Of a DNA stretch of 64,000 nucleotides, positions 36,701 to 44,703 are shown one piece after another. The notes under the pieces were generated by a model. The model did not search any database, was not told where the DNA came from, and worked only from the letters and a program-made list of their open reading frames with translations. The stretch comes from Lachnotalea sp. AF33-28. Its GTDB lineage: Bacteria > Bacillota > Clostridia > Lachnospirales > Lachnospiraceae. The position numbers and the translations under genes were made by a program. The stretch covers positions 204,571 through 268,570 of the forward strand of contig NZ_QUEE01000005.1 of the NCBI RefSeq assembly GCF_003477885.1. Direction: 5' to 3'. Position 1 is the first letter of the stretch; the number at the start of each line of letters is the position of its first letter.

Positions 36701-37510
36701 ATGAAGAAATATTTTTCAAGTATCAGTTTTTGCATAGGATTCGGCATGATTGCCCTGATGAGCGCACTGCTGTTAGTGAGCCTGGTGCATCTGCCCTGCG
36801 AACCCAATGCGATGGAACTGACCAATAAGCTGTCCGTACCGGGAGCCGCGCACTGGCTTGGCACGGACCAGTTCGGGCGTGACATCTTAAGCCGTGCGAT
36901 GAAGGGCGTGCAGATTTCCTTTCTGATCGGCGTACTGGTGGTGGTATGCGGAGGAGCCGCGGGCATCGCGGTCGGATCCTTTGCAGGCTATTACGGCGGC
37001 AGGGTGGATGAAGTGATCATGAAGCTGATTGACGCACAGATGGCTTTTCCGGGGGTGCTGCTGGCGCTGATGCTGATCGCGGTATTTGGAAACGGCATCT
37101 CCAACACGGTTCTCGCGCTGGCAATCATGTCGGTGCCCCGGTTTGCCAGGATGTCCAGAAGCGGCTTCATGAAGTACCGGGATGCGGATTTTGTCAAGGC
37201 CGAGAAGGTCCGGGGAGCCGGAGGGCTACGCATCATGTTTGTACATATTCTGCCCAATCTGACGGCAGAGCTTGCGGCCACGGCTTCGCTGGCCTTTGCC
37301 GGAGCGGTGATGTCGGAAGCCGGATTAAGCTATCTGGGCATGGGCATCCAGCCGCCTGACCCAAGCCTTGGCAAGATGTTAAGCGAGGCTCAGGACTGCA
37401 TCCTGCGCGCGGCCTGGTATGTGCTGATTCCCGCCGTCATCATTGCGGTGTTGGTGCTGGGATTCAACCTTTTGGGGGACGGTATTCAGGAAGTGAACGA
37501 GGGCAGATAG
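36701..37510 (+). CDS. Peptide/nickel-type ABC importer permease, DppC type
   Basis: 269 residues. The DppC pattern is HWLGTDQFGRDILSRAMKG (~46-64), then the coupling loop DFVKAEKVRGAGGLRIMFVHILPN, and LSYLGMGIQPPDPSLG (~210-225). The ATG has GGGGGA upstream. Its stop is one base before the next start, so translation is coupled. Confidence 0.93.
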   Translation: MKKYFSSISFCIGFGMIALMSALLLVSLVHLPCEPNAMELTNKLSVPGAAHWLGTDQFGRDILSRAMKGVQISFLIGVLVVVCGGAAGIAVGSFAGYYGGRVDEVIMKLIDAQMAFPGVLLALMLIAVFGNGISNTVLALAIMSVPRFARMSRSGFMKYRDADFVKAEKVRGAGGLRIMFVHILPNLTAELAATASLAFAGAVMSEAGLSYLGMGIQPPDPSLGKMLSEAQDCILRAAWYVLIPAVIIAVLVLGFNLLGDGIQEVNEGR

Positions 37511-37511
37511 A

Positions 37512-38516
37512 ATGAACAGTGTGTGTAAAGTGAAGAACTTTTCCTTAAGTTTTGTACAGGATAAGAAAGAATACGCGGCCGTAAGGGATGTGAATATGGA
37601 GATAGCCCCCGGGGAGATCGTGGCCTTAATCGGCGAATCGGGCTGCGGGAAATCGGTAACGGCTCTGTCCATGATTGGGCTGCAGCCGGAGAATGCCAGA
37701 GTTTCCGGAAGCATTCGCTTTGGGGACGAGGAACTGCTCACTTTAAATGACAGGGAGTGGTCCTTTTACCGCGGGGACAGAATCTCTATGATCTTTCAGG
37801 AACCTATGACTGCGCTGAATCCTCTGATTAAAGTGGGAAAACAGATACAGGAAAATGTGCTGCTGCATCAGAAAGTGACCGGAGAAGCAGCCGTAAAGCA
37901 GGTCTTAGAGGTATTAAAGCAGGTGGGCCTGCCTGATGTGGAACGGATTTATCAGAGCTATCCCCATCAGCTCTCCGGCGGCCAGCGCCAGCGCATCATG
38001 ATCGCCATGGCCTTTGTCAATAACCCGGATCTGCTCATCGCTGATGAACCCACCACGGCGTTGGACGTGACAATACAGGCTCAGATCATGGATCTGATGA
38101 AAAAGATGAACAGAGAGAGGCAGACGGCGGTGCTTTTGATTTCCCATGACCTGGGAGTGATCCGCGACCTGTGCAGCCGCGTATATATCATGTATGCCGG
38201 ACGGGTGGTGGAGAGCGGCCCGGTGGAATATGTGCTTAAGGAGCCGGTGCATCCCTATACGAGAGGGCTGGCCGCAGCTATCCCTTCTGCAGGAAGACGG
38301 GGCAGGGAGCTGGAATCCATACCGGGCACCGTGGAACCGCTGCAGCGCCGGAGCAAAAAAGGCTGTCCCTTCGCCGGCCGCTGCTTTGGCGCGCAGAGCC
38401 TCTGCCATGAGGAGACTCCCCATAGCTACAGCTATCGCGGCAGAGACGTGTACTGTCATCTAAGTCCGGCGGAAATAGAAAAGCGGTCGGCGGAAAGGAA
38501 GGCGGATCATGAATGA
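37512..38516 (+). CDS. Peptide ABC importer ATPase, DppD type
   Basis: 334 residues. Walker A GESGCGKSV (~residue 40), Q-loop MIFQEPMTALNP, signature LSGGQRQRIMIAMA, Walker B LLIADEPTTALD. The C-terminal oligopeptide-type extension holds a cysteine cluster (CPFAGRC, then CHEETP) typical of this subfamily. It overlaps the next ATPase gene by eight bases. Confidence 0.94.
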   Translation: MNSVCKVKNFSLSFVQDKKEYAAVRDVNMEIAPGEIVALIGESGCGKSVTALSMIGLQPENARVSGSIRFGDEELLTLNDREWSFYRGDRISMIFQEPMTALNPLIKVGKQIQENVLLHQKVTGEAAVKQVLEVLKQVGLPDVERIYQSYPHQLSGGQRQRIMIAMAFVNNPDLLIADEPTTALDVTIQAQIMDLMKKMNRERQTAVLLISHDLGVIRDLCSRVYIMYAGRVVESGPVEYVLKEPVHPYTRGLAAAIPSAGRRGRELESIPGTVEPLQRRSKKGCPFAGRCFGAQSLCHEETPHSYSYRGRDVYCHLSPAEIEKRSAERKADHE

Positions 38517-39516
38517 ATCGCTGGTAACTCTGCGCAATGTGACTAAGGTTTATACGGATAAGAAGCGCAGGCAGGTAAAAGCGGTGGATGGCATATCCCT
38601 GGATATCTACAGGGGAGAAACTCTGGGCCTGGTGGGGGAATCCGGATGCGGCAAGTCCACCACGGGCAATCTGCTGGTCCATCTGCTGACGGCCACAAGC
38701 GGCAGCATCCTGTTTGAAGGCCAGGATATCACCCATATGAGCGAACGCCGTTTTGGAGCCTTCCGAAGCAGTATCCAGATGGTGTTTCAGGATCCCTATG
38801 CTTCCATCAATCCGCAGAAAAAGATCGGCTGGCTTCTGGAAGAACCGCTGGTGATCCATCACCGTGAGATGGGTAAAGAGGAGCGGCAGCATATGGTAAA
38901 ACGCATGCTGCAGGTGGTGGGGCTGGATGAGAGCTATAAAGACCGGTATCCCGGGCAGCTGTCCGGCGGCCAGCGCCAGCGGGTCAGCATCGCTCTGGCA
39001 CTGATTTTAAATCCGTCCTTTGTGGTCGCGGATGAACCGGTGTCGGCTCTGGACGTATCGGTGCAGGCTCAGATCCTGAATCTGATGAAGAGGCTGCAGA
39101 AGGAATATGGCCTGACCTATCTCTTCATCTCCCATGATCTGAATGTGGTGTCCTACATGTCGGACCGGATCGGGGTGATGTATCTGGGCAGTATCGTGGA
39201 AATCGGCAGCCAGGAAGAGATCACCTGGCATGCCAGACACCCCTATACACAGGCGCTTTTTTCCGCCTCGGCCAGGGAAGACGGGGAAAAGAGGGAGCGG
39301 ATTGTGCTGAAGGGGGATGTGCCAAGCCCGTCAAACCCGCCGTCCGGATGTCCCTTCCACACCCGATGCCCTTACTGCACGGATAAATGCAGGCAGGAGA
39401 AGCCGCAGCTGCAGGAGATATCCAAAGGCTGGATGGCTGCCTGTCATTACTGCGGGGAGCAGAAACAGGGAGAAACGGCGGCTCTGCCGTATGATGGGGA
39501 GGGGATTGCCATATGA
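38509..39516 (+). CDS. Peptide ABC importer ATPase, DppF type
   Basis: 335 residues. Walker A GESGCGKST, Q-loop MVFQDPYASINP, signature LSGGQRQRVSIALA, Walker B FVVADEPVSALD. The extension carries CPFHTRCPYCTDKC. It is the second ATPase of the heterodimer. The stop overlaps the following phosphoesterase start by four bases, so the enzyme genes below are part of the operon. Confidence 0.94.
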   Translation: MNESLVTLRNVTKVYTDKKRRQVKAVDGISLDIYRGETLGLVGESGCGKSTTGNLLVHLLTATSGSILFEGQDITHMSERRFGAFRSSIQMVFQDPYASINPQKKIGWLLEEPLVIHHREMGKEERQHMVKRMLQVVGLDESYKDRYPGQLSGGQRQRVSIALALILNPSFVVADEPVSALDVSVQAQILNLMKRLQKEYGLTYLFISHDLNVVSYMSDRIGVMYLGSIVEIGSQEEITWHARHPYTQALFSASAREDGEKRERIVLKGDVPSPSNPPSGCPFHTRCPYCTDKCRQEKPQLQEISKGWMAACHYCGEQKQGETAALPYDGEGIAI

Positions 39517-40385
39517 AGCTGGCGGCGATTGCAGATTTGCATGTGGACATCAATAAATCTTATCCGGTCCTGGAGTGTCTGGCCGGTTATCTGAAGGACG
39601 AGGGGGCGGACGGCGTGCTCATCGCCGGTGATATCAGTGAGGATGTGCTTAAGACCTGCACTTCGGCGGCTGACCTCAAACGGCTGGCCGGGATTCCGGT
39701 CTGGTATGTGCCCGGAAATCATGATATGTGGAGCGGAGACTTTCATATCCTGTCCACCGATCAGATTTACCGGACGTTCGAAAAGGACCCAAACTGCCTG
39801 TCAAACAAAGGCTGCCTTTTGAAGGGAAGACGCGAAACCTATGCGCTGATCGGCGATATCGGATGGTACGATTACTCTTTCGCGTCTCCTCAATATGATG
39901 AGAAGCAGCTGGATGCCATGGAGCTGGAGGGCCGCATCTGGCAGGACCGTCTGAAAAACCAGTGGACGTCTGACAACAGGGGGTGTCTTCGCCGCAGCCT
40001 TGAACGGCTGGAGGCTCAGCTTGTAAGGTACAGGGAGTATCCGGCCATCGTGGTCACCCATATGCTGCCGGTGAGGGAGTTCTGTGTGCCGGGAGACCGC
40101 GCGCCCTGGGATTACTTTAACGGATTTTTGGGAAGCGAAGCCCTGGGAGAACTTCTTTCCAGGTACCGTGTGAAATATGCTGTCTGCGGACATGTCCATT
40201 ACAGAAAAAGAATGCGCATCCACGTGCCCGGGGGCGCCGGACAGGGAAAGGCGGAAGCAGCGGGCAGGTATATGACCTGTATCTGTCCGTGCCTGGGGTA
40301 TCACAGCGAATGGAAGCATACCGGCGTGCACAGCGGGGATCTGCGGTGGCAGATTGAGCATGCCGTGCAGTGGATTGCCATATGA
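39513..40385 (+). CDS. Calcineurin-like metallophosphoesterase
   Basis: 290 residues. All metal-binding blocks are in order: ADLHVD (~7-12), GDIS (~residue 46), GNHDMW (~residue 70), VTHML (~187) and CGHVHYRK (~227). No membrane helix, so it is cytoplasmic. It is coupled to the importer ATPase gene and to a second phosphoesterase, suggesting that both act on the imported material or on a signal tied to it; the substrate cannot be read. Confidence 0.88.
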   Translation: MKLAAIADLHVDINKSYPVLECLAGYLKDEGADGVLIAGDISEDVLKTCTSAADLKRLAGIPVWYVPGNHDMWSGDFHILSTDQIYRTFEKDPNCLSNKGCLLKGRRETYALIGDIGWYDYSFASPQYDEKQLDAMELEGRIWQDRLKNQWTSDNRGCLRRSLERLEAQLVRYREYPAIVVTHMLPVREFCVPGDRAPWDYFNGFLGSEALGELLSRYRVKYAVCGHVHYRKRMRIHVPGGAGQGKAEAAGRYMTCICPCLGYHSEWKHTGVHSGDLRWQIEHAVQWIAI

Positions 40386-40909
40386 AGCGGACATTTTTGA
40401 TTGCGGATACCCATTTTGGGGACAGCCGGATCATAGGATATGAGGGCAGACCCTTTGCCGGAACAAAAGAGATGGAAGAGGAGCTCATCCGGCGCTGGAA
40501 CGAAACGGTGGACCAGGACAGCCGGGTCTTTGTCCTAGGGGATTTTTCTGCCTGCGGACGGGAAGACAACAGGAGAATCCTGTCGCTGCTTGCCGGAGAG
40601 AAGTACCTGATCATGGGCAATCATGACCGGTATTTCACTTCGGAGCAGTGGGAGGAGATGGGGTTTATCCATGCCTCATACTGGCCGGTCCTGTTTGAAA
40701 ACTGGTACTGGCTCTCCCATGAGCCGCTGTACTTGAACAGAAACATGCCCTATGCCAATATATTCGGACATGTACATGCAAGTCCCCAATATGCGGATGT
40801 CAGCAGGCAGAGCTTCTGCGTCAGCGCGGAGCGCATGGATTACCGGCCGGCGGCGTGGGAAGAGATTATGATGCGTATGAAAGAGGCGCGTATGGAAGAG
40901 GAACGGTGA
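40382..40909 (+). CDS. Small metallophosphoesterase
   Basis: 175 residues from the ATG that overlaps the preceding stop (ATGA). Blocks: ADTHFGD (~7-13), LGDFS, MGNHDRY (~77-83), SHEP and FGHVHAS (~125). The size and order fit the short cytoplasmic phosphoesterases often annotated as hydrolases. The codons upstream of this ATG in frame belong to the previous gene. Second phosphoesterase in a row within a peptide import operon. Confidence 0.87.
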   Translation: MKRTFLIADTHFGDSRIIGYEGRPFAGTKEMEEELIRRWNETVDQDSRVFVLGDFSACGREDNRRILSLLAGEKYLIMGNHDRYFTSEQWEEMGFIHASYWPVLFENWYWLSHEPLYLNRNMPYANIFGHVHASPQYADVSRQSFCVSAERMDYRPAAWEEIMMRMKEARMEEER

Positions 40910-40975
40910 TGTATTGCATCCGGAGGAGGTAAGGGATATAATTGTATACAGTGTAAGATGAACGGAGAGTGGCAT

Positions 40976-41746
40976 ATGGGAAAACTGTATATAATTTATT
41001 TCAGCCCTACCGGCGGCACCAAAAAGGCGGCAGGTATCATAGGCAGCGCATGGGACTGCGAAAAGGAAGAGATCGATTTGCTGAATCCGGACAGGGATTT
41101 GTCGAAATGCCGTTTTGGCGGCGACGACGTCTGTATCGTTGCGGTGCCGAGCTTTGGAGGCCGGGTGCCGGGCACGGCGCTGGAGCGCCTCGCCATGCTT
41201 CAGGGCGGCAAAGCCTCCGCCGTGCTTGTGGCGGTCTACGGAAACCGGGATTATGAGGATACGTTGCTGGAACTTAAAGATACCCTGGATGGGGCGGGAT
41301 TTTTCTGTGCCGCTGCCGTGGCGGCTGTGGCGGAGCATTCCATCATCCATAAATTCGGTGAGGGCAGGCCGGATGACAGAGACAAAAGTGAGCTTGCGGC
41401 TTACGCTCAGCGGATCAGGAAACACCTGGAGGACGGCGGAAGCAAAGGCGAGGTGAAGGTCCCGGGCAGCAGGCCCTACCGGGAGTATAACGGGGTGCCG
41501 ATGAAGCCTGCGGCGGATAAATCCTGCATCCGATGCGGCAGATGTGCCAAGGAGTGCCCGGTCCAGGCGATCCCTCAGGATGATCCGGCGGGCGTGGACA
41601 GGGAACGCTGTATTTCCTGCATGCACTGCATAGCGGTATGTCCTGTGAAGGCAAGGCATAACAATAAGCTGTTGTTATCGGCGGCGGCGCAGAAGATGAA
41701 GAAGAGCTGCGGCGGCAGGAAGGAAAACCAGCTGTTTCTTCCGTAA
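40976..41746 (+). CDS. EFR1 family flavodoxin-ferredoxin protein
   Basis: 256 residues from the ATG six bases after GGAGAG. Residues ~1-150 are a flavodoxin-like domain with the FMN loop YFSPTGGTKKAA. Residues ~175-230 carry two 4Fe-4S motifs, CIRCGRCAKECP and CISCMHCIAVCP. This fusion is common in anaerobic Firmicutes and should move electrons in the cytoplasm. The 66-base gap from the phosphoesterase leaves operon membership uncertain. Confidence 0.9.
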   Translation: MGKLYIIYFSPTGGTKKAAGIIGSAWDCEKEEIDLLNPDRDLSKCRFGGDDVCIVAVPSFGGRVPGTALERLAMLQGGKASAVLVAVYGNRDYEDTLLELKDTLDGAGFFCAAAVAAVAEHSIIHKFGEGRPDDRDKSELAAYAQRIRKHLEDGGSKGEVKVPGSRPYREYNGVPMKPAADKSCIRCGRCAKECPVQAIPQDDPAGVDRERCISCMHCIAVCPVKARHNNKLLLSAAAQKMKKSCGGRKENQLFLP

Positions 41747-41773
41747 GGAGGGGACAGCAGCTATTCATAGCCG

Positions 41774-41808
41774 GTTACTGTTCGCGGCTGCCGATAAAGC
41801 AGCGCATG
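41774..41808. repeat. Partial copy of the 43.8-kb repeat element
   Basis: GTTACTGTTCGCGGCTGC, then ATAAAGCAGCGCATGGC, matches the left arm of the element at 43792 with a few substitutions, in the same orientation. The right arm is missing. Confidence 0.55.
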
Positions 41809-41817
41809 GCGCAGCTC

Positions 41818-41846
41818 TTGACAAGGCGCAGGTATTCATGTATAAT
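41818..41846 (+). promoter_or_regulatory. Consensus sigma-A promoter of the TetR gene
   Basis: TTGACA, exactly 17 bases, TATAAT. The operator at 41845 overlaps its -10 end. Confidence 0.85.
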
Positions 41847-41859
41847 GAACATTGTTCAG
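41845..41859. promoter_or_regulatory. TetR operator candidate (autoregulatory)
   Basis: ATGAAC-ATT-GTTCAG, a near-perfect dyad on the transcription start. The same half sites with the same three-base spacing occur at 42571 before the next operon. Confidence 0.65.
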
Positions 41860-41876
41860 TTTGAGAGGTGAGAGCT

Positions 41877-42437
41877 ATGAATACCGTGGTGACGTCCAGA
41901 GAAGCCATTTTGGAAGAATGCAGAAAGATTGTGATGGAACAGGGGATATCCGCTGTGAACATGCGCAGCGTGGCCGCCGCCTGCGGCGTGGCGGTGGGGT
42001 CCATCTATAACTATTTTCCGTCAAAGACAGATCTGATCAGCGCTGCGGTGGAAGATGTATGGAAGGATATTTTTCACATGTCAGGGGATTTTTCCGTGTT
42101 TGACTGTTTCACGGACTGCCTTGAGTGGCTTTTTGAAAGCATACGGAAAGGATGCGGGAAGTATCCGGGATTTTTTACTCTCCACTCCATGAGCTTTGCG
42201 GCCGAAGACAAGGCCAGCGGCAGACGGATGATGGAACAGTACTTCGGACACATCAAACAGAACTTAAAATGTGTTCTAGGCAGGGATTCCGATGTCAGGG
42301 CGGATGCTTTTCACGGCGGTTTTACGCAGGATGAATTTGTCGATCTGATATTCATCACTTTGACTTCCATGCTTCTGCAGGGAAGAGAGCGGTGCGGCCC
42401 GCTGTTAGAGATGGCGTCTAGATGTATCTATCAATGA
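41877..42437 (+). CDS. TetR family transcriptional regulator
   Basis: 186 residues from the ATG eight bases after GAGAGG; a GTG three codons earlier is less likely. The helix-turn-helix is MRSVAAACGVAVGSIYNYFPSK (~residues 25-46), then an all-helical ligand domain. Matching dyads at its own start site and before the two-gene membrane operon downstream suggest that it represses both. The ligand is unknown. Confidence 0.9.
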   Translation: MNTVVTSREAILEECRKIVMEQGISAVNMRSVAAACGVAVGSIYNYFPSKTDLISAAVEDVWKDIFHMSGDFSVFDCFTDCLEWLFESIRKGCGKYPGFFTLHSMSFAAEDKASGRRMMEQYFGHIKQNLKCVLGRDSDVRADAFHGGFTQDEFVDLIFITLTSMLLQGRERCGPLLEMASRCIYQ

Positions 42438-42485
42438 ACCGCGGTTCTATGGCCGTCGCGGCTGATGCGGCGGGCCTGACGATTT

Positions 42486-42559
42486 AATTTTCCCACTTAC
42501 CGGTACGCAGATACAGCGAGGTTTCTCAATGCTATGCGTGCGTTTGGGTGGGAAAAATT
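42486..42559. repeat. Imperfect inverted repeat between TetR gene and membrane operon
   Basis: AATTTTCCCAC at 42486-42496 faces GTGGGAAAAATT at 42548-42559, with a second shorter complementary pair (ACGCA and TGCGT) inside. It could form a long hairpin in the RNA; terminator function is doubtful because no clean T-run follows. Confidence 0.4.
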
Positions 42560-42570
42560 TATAACTGAAT

Positions 42571-42585
42571 ATGAACGATGTTCAT
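42571..42585. promoter_or_regulatory. TetR operator candidate before the membrane operon
   Basis: ATGAAC-GAT-GTTCAT, a perfect 6+3+6 palindrome 42 bases before the operon's first start codon, matching the dyad at 41845. Confidence 0.65.
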
Positions 42586-42626
42586 AATAAATATCATATT
42601 CTATTTTATTTAAGGAGGAAATGACT

Positions 42627-43298
42627 ATGCAGGCAATTATGGAAACACTGTTTGATGCCGTATATCTTATTACGGTGATTACCCTGGGTGTGATCATGAT
42701 TCGAAAGAATCAGGGAAAGCGGCAGTATCTGCTCTTTGGGATCATGGCGGTGACGCTGGGGGCAGGGGATGCGTTTCATCTGGTTCCGCGCGCATACGCG
42801 CTGTGCACCACCGGGCTGGAAAACTACGCGGCTGCCCTGGGAGTCGGCAAGCTGATTACATCTGTGACGATGACGGTATTTTATATCCTGCTGTACTACG
42901 TCTGGCGGCTGCGCTATGAAGTGAAGGGACAAAAAGGGCTGACCTCTGTAGTTTATCTGCTGTCCGCGGTGCGGATCGCGCTGTGCATGTTCCCGCAGAA
43001 TGCCTGGACCAGCGCCGACGCGCCTTTAAGCTGGGGCATTTACCGCAATATCCCGTTTGCCCTTTTGGGACTTCTGATCATCGTGCTGTTCTTCCGGGAG
43101 GCAAAAAAGCATAATGACCGGCCTTTCCGCCATATGTGGCTGACCATCGTATTGAGCTTTGCCTTCTATATACCGGTGGTGCTGTTTGCGGATACATACC
43201 CGTTAATCGGCATGCTCATGATCCCTAAGACCTGCGCCTATGTGTGGACAGTGCTGATCGGGTTTATGGATATGCGTTCGGAAAGGAAGGCGGCATGA
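42627..43298 (+). CDS. Integral membrane protein of unknown function
   Basis: 223 residues. The start is the second ATG (MQAIMETL), eight bases after AAGGAGG; the first ATG is too close. About seven hydrophobic helices are visible, with GAGDAFHLVPR after the second. No transporter or enzyme motif recognised. It is translationally coupled to a DUF2871 gene (stop and start overlap) and probably repressed by the TetR protein upstream. Confidence 0.75.
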   Translation: MQAIMETLFDAVYLITVITLGVIMIRKNQGKRQYLLFGIMAVTLGAGDAFHLVPRAYALCTTGLENYAAALGVGKLITSVTMTVFYILLYYVWRLRYEVKGQKGLTSVVYLLSAVRIALCMFPQNAWTSADAPLSWGIYRNIPFALLGLLIIVLFFREAKKHNDRPFRHMWLTIVLSFAFYIPVVLFADTYPLIGMLMIPKTCAYVWTVLIGFMDMRSERKAA

Positions 43299-43720
43299 TG
43301 AAGAGACTTTGGAAGATTTCTTTTCTGTATTTTATACTGGCCATCGTATGCGGCGTATTTTATCGGGAGTTTACAAAGTATATGGCTTTCGAAGGCCGTA
43401 CAGCCCTGGCATTTGCCCACGGTCATCTGCTCGTTTTGGGCTGCTTTCTGTTTCTTTTGCTGATGCTTTTATACAGGAGTTTAAAGCTGAATGAAAGCCG
43501 GAAGTTTAAGGTATTTCTGGTGCTGTATAACATAGGGCTCCCTCTGACTGTGGTCATGATGTTTGTCCGCGGAGCGGTGCAGGTTCTGGAGATACAGCCC
43601 GGCGCGGGAGCAAACGGCGCGATATCCGGCGTGGCGGGGATCGCGCATATCCTCGTCACGGCCGGCTTTGTAACGCTGTTCCTGGCTCTTAAGGAGCGCA
43701 TAGAGTTGGAGGAGAGGTAA
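43295..43720 (+). CDS. DUF2871 family membrane protein
   Basis: 141 residues. The start ATG overlaps the upstream stop (ATGA). The family features are GVFYREFTKYMAF (~residues 20-32), an AHGHLLVLG block near residue 42, LYNIGLPLTVVMMFVRG (~81-97) and GISGVAGIAH-like ISGVAGIAHI (~112-121), over four hydrophobic helices. Conserved His residues within helices are notable. Function is unknown. Confidence 0.82.
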   Translation: MMKRLWKISFLYFILAIVCGVFYREFTKYMAFEGRTALAFAHGHLLVLGCFLFLLLMLLYRSLKLNESRKFKVFLVLYNIGLPLTVVMMFVRGAVQVLEIQPGAGANGAISGVAGIAHILVTAGFVTLFLALKERIELEER

Positions 43721-43791
43721 ATATAACGATTGTCCGGACGCTGTAAACGGCGCGGGAAGGTATTATACCGCTAATCGGATCCTTTTTGAAT

Positions 43792-43909
43792 AGTTACTGT
43801 TCACGGCTGCTTATAAAGCAGCGAATGACAGGGCAGAGTATGGTCCTCATAGGGATCCCTTGAAGCCCTGTCATTCGCGGTAGGTTTACGACAACCGTGA
43901 ACAGTAACT
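43792..43909. mobile_element. 118-bp palindromic MITE-like element
   Basis: The ends are inverted repeats: AGTTACTGTTCACGG on the left and its exact complement on the right. Inside, CGAATGACAGGGC and GCCCTGTCATTCG form a second perfect inverted pair. There is no coding capacity. The left arm recurs at 41774. It stands just upstream of the response regulator gene and could act as a hairpin or carry a promoter. Confidence 0.65.
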
Positions 43910-43998
43910 TTGAATATCCGGCTAAAAGCTGTGAAGTCCTTGAATATTATCCGTGCAGGAAATATAATGATAAAAAGCTTAGAACCGGAGGTAGGGGC

Positions 43999-44703
43999 GT
44001 GAAGTTATTACTGGTGGAAGATGATATGGAGATCAGCACAATGCTGAAGGAGTTTCTGGCTACGGAGAATTTTGAAGTGACCTGTGCCGGGGATGGGGAG
44101 AGCGCATGCCGTCTGTTTGACGGCGGTCATTATGACCTGGTGCTGCTGGATCTGATGATACCTAAAAAGAGCGGGATGGATGTGATGCAGTATATACGCA
44201 GAAGCAGCATTGTGCCGATCATCATCCTATCGGCTAAGGACAGTGATTCGGATAAAACGCTGGGCTTGGGACTGGGCGCGGACGATTATATTACGAAACC
44301 CTTTTCCGTGTCCGAAGTGCTGGCACGCATAAAGGCCAATATAAGGAGAAGCACCAGATGGGCGCAGACGTCCGAGGCGGCAGAGCCGCAGGAGTGCGAG
44401 ACGATCAGATGCGGTGATCTGATGATGAATCTTACCGATTATACCGTGTCTAACAAAGGAGTAAATGTGGAACTGACAGCAAAAGAGTTTGAGATCCTTA
44501 AGCTGTTTATGCAGAATCCCCGGAGGGTTTATACCAAGGAACAGATCTATACCAGTGTTTGGAATGAGGCGTATTTCGGGGATGAAAATGCGGTGAATGT
44601 CCATATAAGCAGGCTTCGGAATAAGCTGGAGGAGAATCCGCGCAGCCCGCGGTATGTGATCACCGTATGGGGAATCGGATATAAGCTGGGGGAACAGGCA
44701 TGA
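43999..44703 (+). CDS. OmpR family response regulator
   Basis: 234 residues. The start is GTG 43999 with GGAGG seven bases upstream; longer frames run through the repeat element. The receiver domain has EDD (8-10), phospho-acceptor LLDLMIP (~residue 51) and the Lys in YITKPF (~100). The C-terminal winged helix (~135-230) carries ELTAKEFEILKLFMQNP and VNVHISRLRNKLE. It is coupled to the kinase gene by an ATGA overlap. Confidence 0.92.
   Translation: MKLLLVEDDMEISTMLKEFLATENFEVTCAGDGESACRLFDGGHYDLVLLDLMIPKKSGMDVMQYIRRSSIVPIIILSAKDSDSDKTLGLGLGADDYITKPFSVSEVLARIKANIRRSTRWAQTSEAAEPQECETIRCGDLMMNLTDYTVSNKGVNVELTAKEFEILKLFMQNPRRVYTKEQIYTSVWNEAYFGDENAVNVHISRLRNKLEENPRSPRYVITVWGIGYKLGEQA

Noticed and set aside
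40676..41659. 327-codon open frame on the minus strand
   Set aside because: It runs antisense to a phosphoesterase and the EFR1 gene, both with intact motifs; no ribosome site or recognisable domain.
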